8,035 nucleotides of DNA from an uncultured Fibrobacterota bacterium (GTDB taxonomy: Bacteria; Fibrobacterota; Chitinivibrionia; Chitinivibrionales; Chitinispirillaceae): positions 1 through 8,035 of the forward strand of contig CAISVC010000128.1 in assembly GCA_903888815.1 (NCBI GenBank). The letters run 5' to 3'. Every line of letters begins with the position of its first letter. Positions within the stretch are counted from its first letter, which is position 1. The position numbers and the translations under genes are program-made. Below the pieces are notes generated by a model. It did no database searches and had not been told where the DNA came from. It worked only from the letters and a program-made list of their open reading frames with translations. Shown piece by piece: positions 1 through 5,635 of this stretch.

Positions 1-295
1 GTCAGAAAACGAGAAATAGTGAAGCATGGATGTTTCAGCATATGTCCACTCAACCCAGTTTGCTCGATTTGTTCCACAATAAGAAGGGACAGCTACCCGT
101 ATTCCGCAGGCAGGCAGAGGCCAACTTACTTGAACATCTTTCCGGTAATTCGATATTTTTACAAGAGCCCTCGCGAAGAGAAGAATGGATGGGTAAAGGT
201 GCGGCTTTCAGCCTTGCCCTGCGGGTGTATCGCCGGCCAGTATTATATACCGGAAGGCAGAATTTTCAGGCTGCAGGAGACGTATCTTTTTTAAT
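1..295 (+). other. Upstream region with an unassigned open frame
   Basis: No known gene is recognised here. The reading frame in phase with base 3 is open from the window edge to a stop at 411-413, so it could be the 3' end of an upstream gene, but it would overlap the methyltransferase gene by 118 bases, and that overlap is firmly coding in the other frame. Its third-position GC is only about half, lower than in the later genes, and the ATGs at 30 and 45 have no clear ribosome binding site. A second frame (19-294) gives a Cys/Pro-rich peptide typical of noncoding reading. An AGGAGA at 275-280 lies about 15 bases before the ATG at 296, longer than ideal spacing. No convincing promoter was seen; TATTAT at 241-246 lacks a well-spaced -35 box. 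Confidence 0.3.
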
Positions 296-1021
296 ATGTT
301 CTATATCGGACGCAATCTCATTGTCATTATTTTTGCCCTTCTGTGCAGCGGCACATTCTGTTCCCGCGCCGAGAACACTGCGCAGTATTCATATCTCCGG
401 AATCGCATGGTAAAAGAACAGATCGAGGACCGGGGTATACGCGATACCGCAGTGCTGCGCGTCATGCGCAAGGTCGAGCGTCATCGTTTTGTGCCGCCCG
501 GTCAGCGCGCCAGAGCTTATGAAGACGGCCCGCTGTCCATCGGCTGCGGCCAGACCATTTCACAGCCTTATATCGTCGCGATCATGACCGAGGTTCTGAG
601 TCTTGACAGAAAGAAAAAAGTGCTCGAAATCGGCACCGGCTCAGGCTACCAGGCCGCAGTCCTTGCAGAGCTGTGCGACAGCGTATTTTCCATTGAGCTG
701 CTGGACGCGCTCGGTCGCAGGGCGCGCGACACCCTTGCCGCTTTAGGGTACACCAACGTGCAGGTAAAAATCGGCGACGGGTATCAGGGCTGGCCGGAAC
801 ACGCGCCATTCGACGCCATCATCGTCACCTGCTCCCCTACCCACGTGCCGCAGCCGCTCCAGGACCAGCTCGCCGAAGGAGGAAAAATGGTGATCCCCGT
901 TGAAGAAAAAATGAACCAGGAGCTTATACTGCTCACCAGACGCAGGGGCCGGATCCATCGGACCGCCATCGAGCCCGTGCGGTTCGTTCCCATGCTGCGG
1001 GAGGATGGGAAAAAATATTAA
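296..1021 (+). CDS. pcm: Exported protein-L-isoaspartate O-methyltransferase
   Basis: This 241-residue protein is a PCMT, which transfers a methyl group from S-adenosylmethionine to L-isoaspartyl residues of damaged proteins so that they can revert to aspartate. The family core starts near residue 31 (YSYLRNRMVKEQI). The substrate-loop signature GQTISQPYIVA is at 85-95, the SAM-binding motif VLEIGTGSGYQAA at 109-121, the acidic end of the next strand at E134, IGDGYQGWPEHAPFDAIIV at 159-177, and the family's C-terminal VRFVPM at 228-233. Ahead of the core is a signal peptide: short basic start, hydrophobic residues 8-17 and a plausible SRA/EN cut at 25/26, so the enzyme probably acts outside the cytoplasm. 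Most PCMTs lack this. The ATG at 296 is chosen because it gives this leader; the ATG at 407 would cut into the conserved core. It sits 23 bases before the DUF1028 gene, probably in one operon. Confidence 0.93.
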   Translation: MFYIGRNLIVIIFALLCSGTFCSRAENTAQYSYLRNRMVKEQIEDRGIRDTAVLRVMRKVERHRFVPPGQRARAYEDGPLSIGCGQTISQPYIVAIMTEVLSLDRKKKVLEIGTGSGYQAAVLAELCDSVFSIELLDALGRRARDTLAALGYTNVQVKIGDGYQGWPEHAPFDAIIVTCSPTHVPQPLQDQLAEGGKMVIPVEEKMNQELILLTRRRGRIHRTAIEPVRFVPMLREDGKKY

Positions 1022-1031
1022 ATTCTCGTAT

Positions 1032-1038
1032 AAAGGAG
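1032..1038 (+). promoter_or_regulatory. Ribosome binding site fixing the DUF1028 start
   Basis: The sequence AAAGGAG abuts the ATG at 1039 with no spacer but lies 6 bases before the ATG at 1045. Normal Shine-Dalgarno spacing therefore favours 1045, which shortens the protein by two residues and gives it a typical Met-Lys signal-peptide start. Confidence 0.75.
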
Positions 1039-1044
1039 ATGGCC

Positions 1045-2025
1045 ATGAAACCTTCGATAGTAATGGTGATATGCTTTTTCTGCCTTTCTGTGTCCCGCTC
1101 GTGGGGCACCTTTTCAATCTGCGCCGTTGACACCGTTACCGGAGAAGTCGGGAGCGCGGGCGCCTCCTGCATCAACGGCTCCATCATGCTGAGCGACGTT
1201 CATCCGAACCAGGGTGTCGTGCACACACAGGCTTCCTATATTGTGCAGAATCAGAATTACGCGAGAACGCTCATGGACCGCGGACTCCCTCCTCAGACGA
1301 TTGTGGATTCGGTGGTCGCCCATGATGCACAGGGCAATCCGGCCCCGCGTCAATACGGAGTGGTGACGCTGGCAGGAGCCCGGAAGAGCGCCGGCTACAC
1401 GGGGAGCGGCTGCACGAATTACAAAAACCACATCACCGGTCCTGTCTATGCCATACAGGGGAATATCCTTCTCGGCCAGCAGATCCTTGACTCAATGGAA
1501 GCACGGTTCAACCGTACGAACGGGGATCTCGCGTGCAAACTGATGGCCGCACTCCAGGGCGCAAAGGTTCCCGGCGCCGACACACGCTGCGCCTCCAACA
1601 ACACCTCGACGCTTTCAGCGTTCATCCGGGTCGCGCGAAGGACTGACGGCTCGAATTACTATATTGATATCAACGTGCCTTCCACGCCGGCACGCAGGGA
1701 GCCCATCGACTCGCTGCAGAAGCTTTTCGATATCGTTCACACCTGCAACACCTCGATTAATGACTTCCCGTACGCCAGGGCCTGTAAGGCTGGCCGGAAT
1801 CCTGTAACGTTTCCCGGCCTGAAACGGCTTGTCGAAAACAATGCCCGTATTGCAATGGTGAGAATATATACGCTCGAAGGCCGCTCTGTTCTTTCGTGGA
1901 GCCGCAAATCCCTGACGACGGCGGCTTTCCGCTTTACGTCCGGCAGTCACTGCGGAATCAGCCTCTTTGAGCTGGTCTTTAATGACGGAACCGTTTCAAC
2001 CGGTACTTTCCTTACGGTAAGATGA
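1045..2025 (+). CDS. Secreted DUF1028 (Ntn-hydrolase-like) protein with T9SS-like tail
   Basis: This is a 326-residue secreted DUF1028 protein. Residues 1-21 form a signal peptide. Residues 22-234 match the family: TFSICAVDTVTGEVGSAGAS at 22-41, GYTGSGC at 117-123, a HITGPVYAIQGNILLG stretch at 129-144, MEARFNRTNGDLACKLMAAL at 151-170 and ADTRC at 178-182. The biochemical role of DUF1028 is not established; the fold is considered related to N-terminal nucleophile hydrolases. The predicted cut S-W-G/T would leave Thr22 as the first residue, as such a nucleophile would need. The mature chain has eight cysteines, suggesting disulfides. Residues 255-326 form a separate tail (VRIYTLEGRSVLSW at 272-285, then LFELVFNDGTVSTGTFLTVR at the end) with the pattern of a T9SS type A sorting domain. 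The gene follows pcm by 23 bases. No terminator is evident between it and the convergent tRNA gene. Confidence 0.9.
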   Translation: MKPSIVMVICFFCLSVSRSWGTFSICAVDTVTGEVGSAGASCINGSIMLSDVHPNQGVVHTQASYIVQNQNYARTLMDRGLPPQTIVDSVVAHDAQGNPAPRQYGVVTLAGARKSAGYTGSGCTNYKNHITGPVYAIQGNILLGQQILDSMEARFNRTNGDLACKLMAALQGAKVPGADTRCASNNTSTLSAFIRVARRTDGSNYYIDINVPSTPARREPIDSLQKLFDIVHTCNTSINDFPYARACKAGRNPVTFPGLKRLVENNARIAMVRIYTLEGRSVLSWSRKSLTTAAFRFTSGSHCGISLFELVFNDGTVSTGTFLTVR

Positions 2026-2074
2026 ACAATCCAAAAAATCTGCCGTTTGACATACCCATAGAGGATAACAAGTG

Positions 2075-2146
2075 AGCGGGAGACGGGGATCGAACCCGCA
2101 ACAGCCACCTTGGGAAGGTGGAACTCTACCATTGAGTTACTCCCGC
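2075..2146 (-). tRNA. tRNA-Gly (anticodon CCC)
   Basis: Read on the minus strand, the sequence folds into a full cloverleaf. The acceptor stem GCGGGAG/CTCCCGC pairs perfectly. The D arm is ACTC/GAGT with a 7-base loop containing GG. The anticodon stem CCACC/GGTGG closes the loop TTCCCAA, giving anticodon CCC (plus-strand 2112-2114), which reads GGG glycine codons. The variable loop is 5 bases, and the T arm GCGGG-TTCGATC-CCCGT has one G-U pair. The discriminator at 2075 is U, usual for bacterial tRNA-Gly. The CCA end is not encoded, as the next bases are CAC. The gene converges on the DUF1028 gene. Confidence 0.97.
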
Positions 2147-2160
2147 GTGAAGTAAAAATT

Positions 2161-2190
2161 AAGATACATCCTCATTTGCAATAAAGTCAA
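2161..2190 (-). promoter_or_regulatory. Probable sigma-70-type promoter of tRNA-Gly
   Basis: On the minus strand, TTGACT (plus-strand 2185-2190) resembles a -35 box and TATCTT (2161-2166) a -10 box, with an 18-base spacer. Transcription would begin near 2154, leaving a leader of about 8 bases before the tRNA 5' end at 2146, a usual arrangement for tRNA genes. Confidence 0.6.
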
Positions 2191-2191
2191 T

Positions 2192-2253
2192 AAGGGCACC
2201 TCTAATAATTCGCAGCCAGCCGCAGCGGAAAAGAAATTTTTAGTGGTGCCCTT
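2192..2253. repeat. 62-base imperfect inverted repeat, MITE-like or IS remnant
   Basis: The left arm AAGGGCACCTCTAATAATT (2192-2210) and the reverse complement of the right arm (2235-2253) agree at 17 of 19 positions, enclosing a 24-base centre. The arms begin GGGCACC and then turn A/T-rich, a style common at insertion-sequence ends. No transposase gene lies between or beside the arms, and no clear target duplication flanks them. The repeat abuts the -35 box of the tRNA promoter. Neither side carries the T-run expected of an intrinsic terminator, so a mobile-element relic is the favoured but unproven reading. Confidence 0.75.
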
Positions 2254-2329
2254 GCACTAATCCTTGTTGGTAAGAATCAATATTACGTATTTTTACGTCT
2301 GCCCCGGAACACGCGTGAAAGGAAGCCGG

Positions 2330-2944
2330 ATGGAAGCTGCCTTTATAAGTTTTGTGCTGGTTATCGTGCTGGTTCTGATTGCGATCCGGCTGATCAGCGC
2401 CAGGCATACGCCCGACGAAGCGAACCAGGCGGCGGGGATCAAGGAACCGCTCATCCATGCCAGCGGCATCTATTCGATTATCAGGAAAAGTCCGCGCGAA
2501 GATCTCCTCGCTATCAGGCCGCAGGAAACAGAAATACGAAAATATCTCGCTTTCCTAAACGAAGACTATACCGGACACCTGCTTTCTGCAGCGGATAAGC
2601 AAAAAGTGGCTGAAAAATGGCGACAATCGATGGAGGAAAACATCGGGGTAGTTGAACAGGGCGATTCTGAAGATGTGGAGTTTTATTATTACGATTCCCT
2701 TGGCGACAGCCCGTGTCCGGTGTGCGCATCATGCTTGAAACAGGGACAGTTCATTTCGCGTCAGGAAATTTTCAAGAATCCGTCGATCATACCCCCTTTC
2801 CATCTGGGCTGTACGACCAGAATCACGCCCTATCGCGGCAGAGAGAATCTGCGGGAGACCACCCTGCAGAGCATGGCACCGTTTTTCAGCAAAAGCACCC
2901 CGCCGCCGGTTCCCGAATGGACAACAACCATCAAGCTGAAATGA
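2330..2944 (+). CDS. Membrane-anchored protein with CxxC...HxxC zinc-ligand-like motif
   Basis: The function of this 204-residue protein is not recognised. Residues 4-22 form one strongly hydrophobic segment (AFISFVLVIVLVLIAIRLI), so it is probably anchored in the inner membrane by its N terminus. The middle (about 54-110) is charged and likely helical. Residues 129-161 hold C129-P-V-C132, then H158-L-G-C161, in the context DSPCPVCASC...GQF...PPFHLGC. This spacing and setting resemble the C-terminal end of phage MuF-type minor head proteins (CPxC..ldG..f...PlHp.C), where the Cys/His set could bind zinc; the resemblance is an inference from pattern only. The C terminus is proline-rich (PPPVPEW). 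The ATG at 2330 is chosen because GAAAGGAA precedes it at good spacing and the membrane segment follows at once; a TTG at 2264 lacks a comparable site. The gene ends 25 bases before the PorV-like gene, suggesting co-transcription. Confidence 0.8.
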   Translation: MEAAFISFVLVIVLVLIAIRLISARHTPDEANQAAGIKEPLIHASGIYSIIRKSPREDLLAIRPQETEIRKYLAFLNEDYTGHLLSAADKQKVAEKWRQSMEENIGVVEQGDSEDVEFYYYDSLGDSPCPVCASCLKQGQFISRQEIFKNPSIIPPFHLGCTTRITPYRGRENLRETTLQSMAPFFSKSTPPPVPEWTTTIKLK

Positions 2945-2955
2945 CCTGATACAGC

Positions 2956-2960
2956 AAGGA
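2956..2960 (+). promoter_or_regulatory. Ribosome binding site of the PorV-like gene
   Basis: AAGGA lies 9 bases before the ATG at 2970, within the short gap after the preceding stop codon. It supports that start, which gives a complete signal peptide. Confidence 0.65.
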
Positions 2961-2969
2961 TGCTTTATA

Positions 2970-5381
2970 ATGAGTTCATGGCGCAGTGACACATTTTCGA
3001 TAAAATTAATCCTGAGTGCGATAGTAATCGGTTTGTCCGGTAATCCGGCCTGGAGCGCGATCGGCCAGTCCGCCGTAATTACGCTCGTGTTTCCCCCGGG
3101 CGCGCGGGCGACCGGCCTGGGCGAGGCATTCACCGGCATCGCGAATGATGTGAACGCGATCTACTTCAATCCTGCCGGACTCGGCAATGATCCGCTCGCC
3201 AACTCATGGAAATCGTTTTTTGACGGAAAAGGACCGTTTCTGGCAGTAGCGGCGAAACACAAGACCGAACTCATTTCAAACGAGATCGTATGGGCCGGCT
3301 CTGCCAAAGGCGTAATGCGCTACAACGGCAAAATGTGGGAAACCCATGAAATTTACCTCGTCGAGCAGGGGGATGAGCTCAAATCAGTCGCCAGACGCTA
3401 CCTGAACGTCGAAGATGAAAAAGTAATCAGTGAAGCAGCATGGAGAATCCGCGTTGAAAATGGCATCGAAATGAAGCGGTATGCAATCATCACCGGTAAG
3501 CTGCGCGCCCGCATCGCCGATTCCCTTCTTGTCAAGGCACACCTGACCGCCGAATCGCTTGCGCGCCGGTTTCTCGATCTGCCGTCGAGCGACCGTACCG
3601 CTGCAAAGATATACGTCGACCTCGCCGCCGTTGCCGATTCTCTTAGCGCGGGCAAGCTTTCTGACGAGATCCTCGGGCTCATCGGCACAAAAGATATTGA
3701 GCTTAGCAATGTTGTCGAACTCCGGGTACCCTTTACCATTGCCGTGAACGACAGCGTTACGGCGCTTGCCATGGACGAGTCTGACCGGTTATGGGTAGGC
3801 ACCCCTCGCGGATTGTGGCGCTGCAGCGAATCGAAATGGAGCCGTACCACGGTGGCCGACGGCCTGCCGTCGGATTTTATAACCTCCATTGCGCTCGGCA
3901 CCCTCGGCGATCTTGCAGTGGGTACTGATGCCGGGATAGGCCTGTATAAGGACGGCAGCTGGTCGAAAATAACGGTGGCCGATGGCCTGCCCGATTCAAT
4001 CATTTCCTCGGTCGCGTTCGGCCGGGACAATGTGCTGTATGCCGGCTCGGCAAAAGGGCTTATCAAAAAGAACGCTGCCGCGATCACGCTCTTCAACACC
4101 GCCAGCGGGCTGCTTTCGTCCCGCGTTGTTGCCCTCTTCTTCGACTCTAAAAACAGGCTCTGGATCGGCGGCGAAAACGGCGTCACTGTTTATTCGGGAA
4201 ATTCGTGGAAGCGCTTCAAGTTTCCGGGCAGCACCGTATTCTGTTTCTCCGAGCAGCATTCCGGAACCGTCTGGATCGGCACGAGCAAGGGCGCGGTGAG
4301 CCATAAGGACGGGAAAGTTATAAAAAAAGACGGCGCCCCGGCTGATACGGTTCATGAATGGAAGGCGTTCCATTCAAAAAACGTTCTGCACGGCGATGTG
4401 GTGAGGGGGCTTGCCGCCTTCGGCAACGACGTGTGGGTGGCGACGGACAGGGCGCTTAACAAGTACGAATGGGCGCAGAAACAGGCGCTCCTGTTCTATG
4501 AACCTCTGCTTCCCCTGTTCCACCTGAAAGACCTGTGGCACACCTTCGGTGCGTTCGTTCTCCCGACCGAAGAGTGGGGTACGTTCGGTTTCTCGGTCAA
4601 CTTTGTCAACATGGGTACCATTGAGAATTACGACGAACTCGGCCGCAAGACCGGAACGGTGCGTTCCTGGGAGGGAGTCTTCGGCCTTTCCTACGGACTT
4701 CCCCTTTCACAGACGTTTTCAGCCGGAATGAACATGAAATTCGTCAACAGCGCCCTTGATCCGGGTTTCGAAGGGGGCGGCGTGGGAACGACCTTTGCAG
4801 TTGACGCCGCGATACTCAAACGCGATTTGTTCGTCCGCAGGCTGACCCTTGGTTTCATGCTCCAGAACATGGGCCCCTCGATTTACTACATAGACGAGAA
4901 CAAACGGGACCCCATTCCTTTCACGCTGCGGCTCGGCTCCGCCTATACCGCGATTCAGACGCCGGTCCATGAATTGACGGTCCTGCTCGATCTCAGCCGC
5001 GAGGTGGTAAAGAACTATTCGGACAAACAGCCGGACCCTTTCTGGGCAGCGCTGTGGACCGACCTCCTGCACGACAAGGATGAACCTGCTGAAATGGAAA
5101 TACAACTGATCAACGTGAACCTGGGAGTGGAATACTGGTATTCCCATTTCATGGCGCTGAGAACCGGTTTCCTCGGCGACTACGTCGGCCAGCGATACGA
5201 ACTCACCTTCGGCCTTGGTTTGAATTACGGCAACATGAATTTCGACTGGTCGTATATCTATTCACCCGAAGGCTTTTTCAAAGGCGTTTTAAAACTGCTC
5301 GACGTCAGCCCTGAATATCAAAACGGTTCCAACGGTGTCCGGCACGGCCAATGGCGTGCATCGTTCCTGTTCAGGCTGTAA
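2970..5381 (+). CDS. PorV-like outer-membrane barrel with inserted LysM-like segment and beta-propeller
   Basis: This 803-residue protein is a PorV/PorQ (UPF0164-like) outer-membrane barrel. A signal peptide ends at a plausible SA/IG cut (30/31). Residues 44-72 are the family N-terminal signature (GARATGLGEAFTGIANDVNAIYFNPAGLG). The family pattern resumes at about 517, with GTFGFSVNFVNMGTI (537-551), an E-x-G-R-x-T-G-T segment, FGLSYGLPLS (571-580), LGFMLQNMGPSIYY (627-640) and an aromatic barrel C terminus ending FLFRL. Between them lies a large insertion. Residues 104-126 look like one propeller blade. Residues 127-166 resemble LysM (IYLVEQGDELKSVARRYLN, then ENGI), followed by a charged helical stretch to about 245. 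Blades of the two-component-regulator propeller type run from 261 to 500 (LWVGTPRGL, LAVGTDAGI, LYAGSAKGL, LWIGGENGV, VWIGTSKGA, VWVATDRAL). PorV proteins serve T9SS as shuttle or attachment barrels; the usual family length is roughly half this. Binding by the insertion is not known. Confidence 0.88.
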   Translation: MSSWRSDTFSIKLILSAIVIGLSGNPAWSAIGQSAVITLVFPPGARATGLGEAFTGIANDVNAIYFNPAGLGNDPLANSWKSFFDGKGPFLAVAAKHKTELISNEIVWAGSAKGVMRYNGKMWETHEIYLVEQGDELKSVARRYLNVEDEKVISEAAWRIRVENGIEMKRYAIITGKLRARIADSLLVKAHLTAESLARRFLDLPSSDRTAAKIYVDLAAVADSLSAGKLSDEILGLIGTKDIELSNVVELRVPFTIAVNDSVTALAMDESDRLWVGTPRGLWRCSESKWSRTTVADGLPSDFITSIALGTLGDLAVGTDAGIGLYKDGSWSKITVADGLPDSIISSVAFGRDNVLYAGSAKGLIKKNAAAITLFNTASGLLSSRVVALFFDSKNRLWIGGENGVTVYSGNSWKRFKFPGSTVFCFSEQHSGTVWIGTSKGAVSHKDGKVIKKDGAPADTVHEWKAFHSKNVLHGDVVRGLAAFGNDVWVATDRALNKYEWAQKQALLFYEPLLPLFHLKDLWHTFGAFVLPTEEWGTFGFSVNFVNMGTIENYDELGRKTGTVRSWEGVFGLSYGLPLSQTFSAGMNMKFVNSALDPGFEGGGVGTTFAVDAAILKRDLFVRRLTLGFMLQNMGPSIYYIDENKRDPIPFTLRLGSAYTAIQTPVHELTVLLDLSREVVKNYSDKQPDPFWAALWTDLLHDKDEPAEMEIQLINVNLGVEYWYSHFMALRTGFLGDYVGQRYELTFGLGLNYGNMNFDWSYIYSPEGFFKGVLKLLDVSPEYQNGSNGVRHGQWRASFLFRL
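3849..3991 (+). repeat. Direct repeat from duplicated propeller blades
   Basis: A 20-base stretch at 3849-3868 recurs at 3972-3991 with one mismatch (encoding TVADGLP both times), an offset of 123 bases or 41 codons. This matches one blade length of the propeller and fits blade duplication within the PorV-like gene. Confidence 0.7.
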
Positions 5382-5635
5382 ATAACGGAAAATATTAATA
5401 TATTTCTTTAGCTAAAGGCAGTTGATTGGGTAGGGGGAGGGCGCCGTTGTTGCAAAACCGACCGTCGTTTGACCCCCACCCTCAAGTCTCAGTGATATGA
5501 AAATCAAAACAACAAAGCGAAAAACGGTTTTACAAAGAAATTTTTAAAACACGACAAAGCTAGAGGGTGCGGGTAAAGGAAGCTCAAATCTCCACGGACG
5601 GTGCCCACCCGCCACCCCGCAGAGGCCTTTAGCAA
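5382..5635 (+). other. Intergenic leader with mutually exclusive GC-rich pairings and a 16-codon ORF
   Basis: This spacer contains four GC-rich segments: A (5428-5437, GGGTAGGGGG), B (5472-5483, ACCCCCACCCTC), C (5563-5574, GAGGGTGCGGGT) and D (5607-5617, ACCCGCCACCC). A can pair with B with one bulged A, B with C at 11 of 12 positions, and C with D with one bulge, so the stems exclude one another. D lies just before the presumed ribosome binding site AGAGG (5621-5625) of the next gene. Between B and C, ATG at 5497 opens a 16-codon frame (MKIKTTKRKTVLQRNF, stop 5545-5547) with no clear binding site. Two exact 10-base palindromes, ATATTAATAT (5392-5401) and TTTAGCTAAA (5407-5416), follow the previous gene. 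A weak TTGACC (5469-5474) with TGATAT 18 bases on could be a promoter. The regulatory meaning is inferred; no experimental class is recognised. Confidence 0.45.
5621..5625 (+). promoter_or_regulatory. Weak ribosome binding site of the M6-like gene
   Basis: AGAGG lies 10 bases before the ATG at 5636 and three bases after GC-rich segment D of the leader. It is weaker than the sites of the other genes, so initiation could depend on whether the C:D stem forms. Confidence 0.4.

Noticed and set aside
1039..1041. ATG at 1039 as the DUF1028 start
   Set aside because: The ribosome binding site directly abuts it with no spacer; the ATG at 1045 has normal spacing.
2192..2253. The inverted repeat as an intrinsic terminator
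   Set aside because: No T-run follows the stem on either strand, and it lies upstream of genes in both directions.
2264..2329. TTG at 2264 as start of the membrane-anchored protein
   Set aside because: It would put 22 polar, uncharacteristic residues before the membrane segment, while the ATG at 2330 has a good ribosome binding site.
3398..4186. 262-codon open frame on the minus strand
   Set aside because: It lies wholly within the PorV-like gene, whose plus-strand frame has clear propeller motifs. The minus-strand product is Ser/Arg-rich with no recognisable domain.
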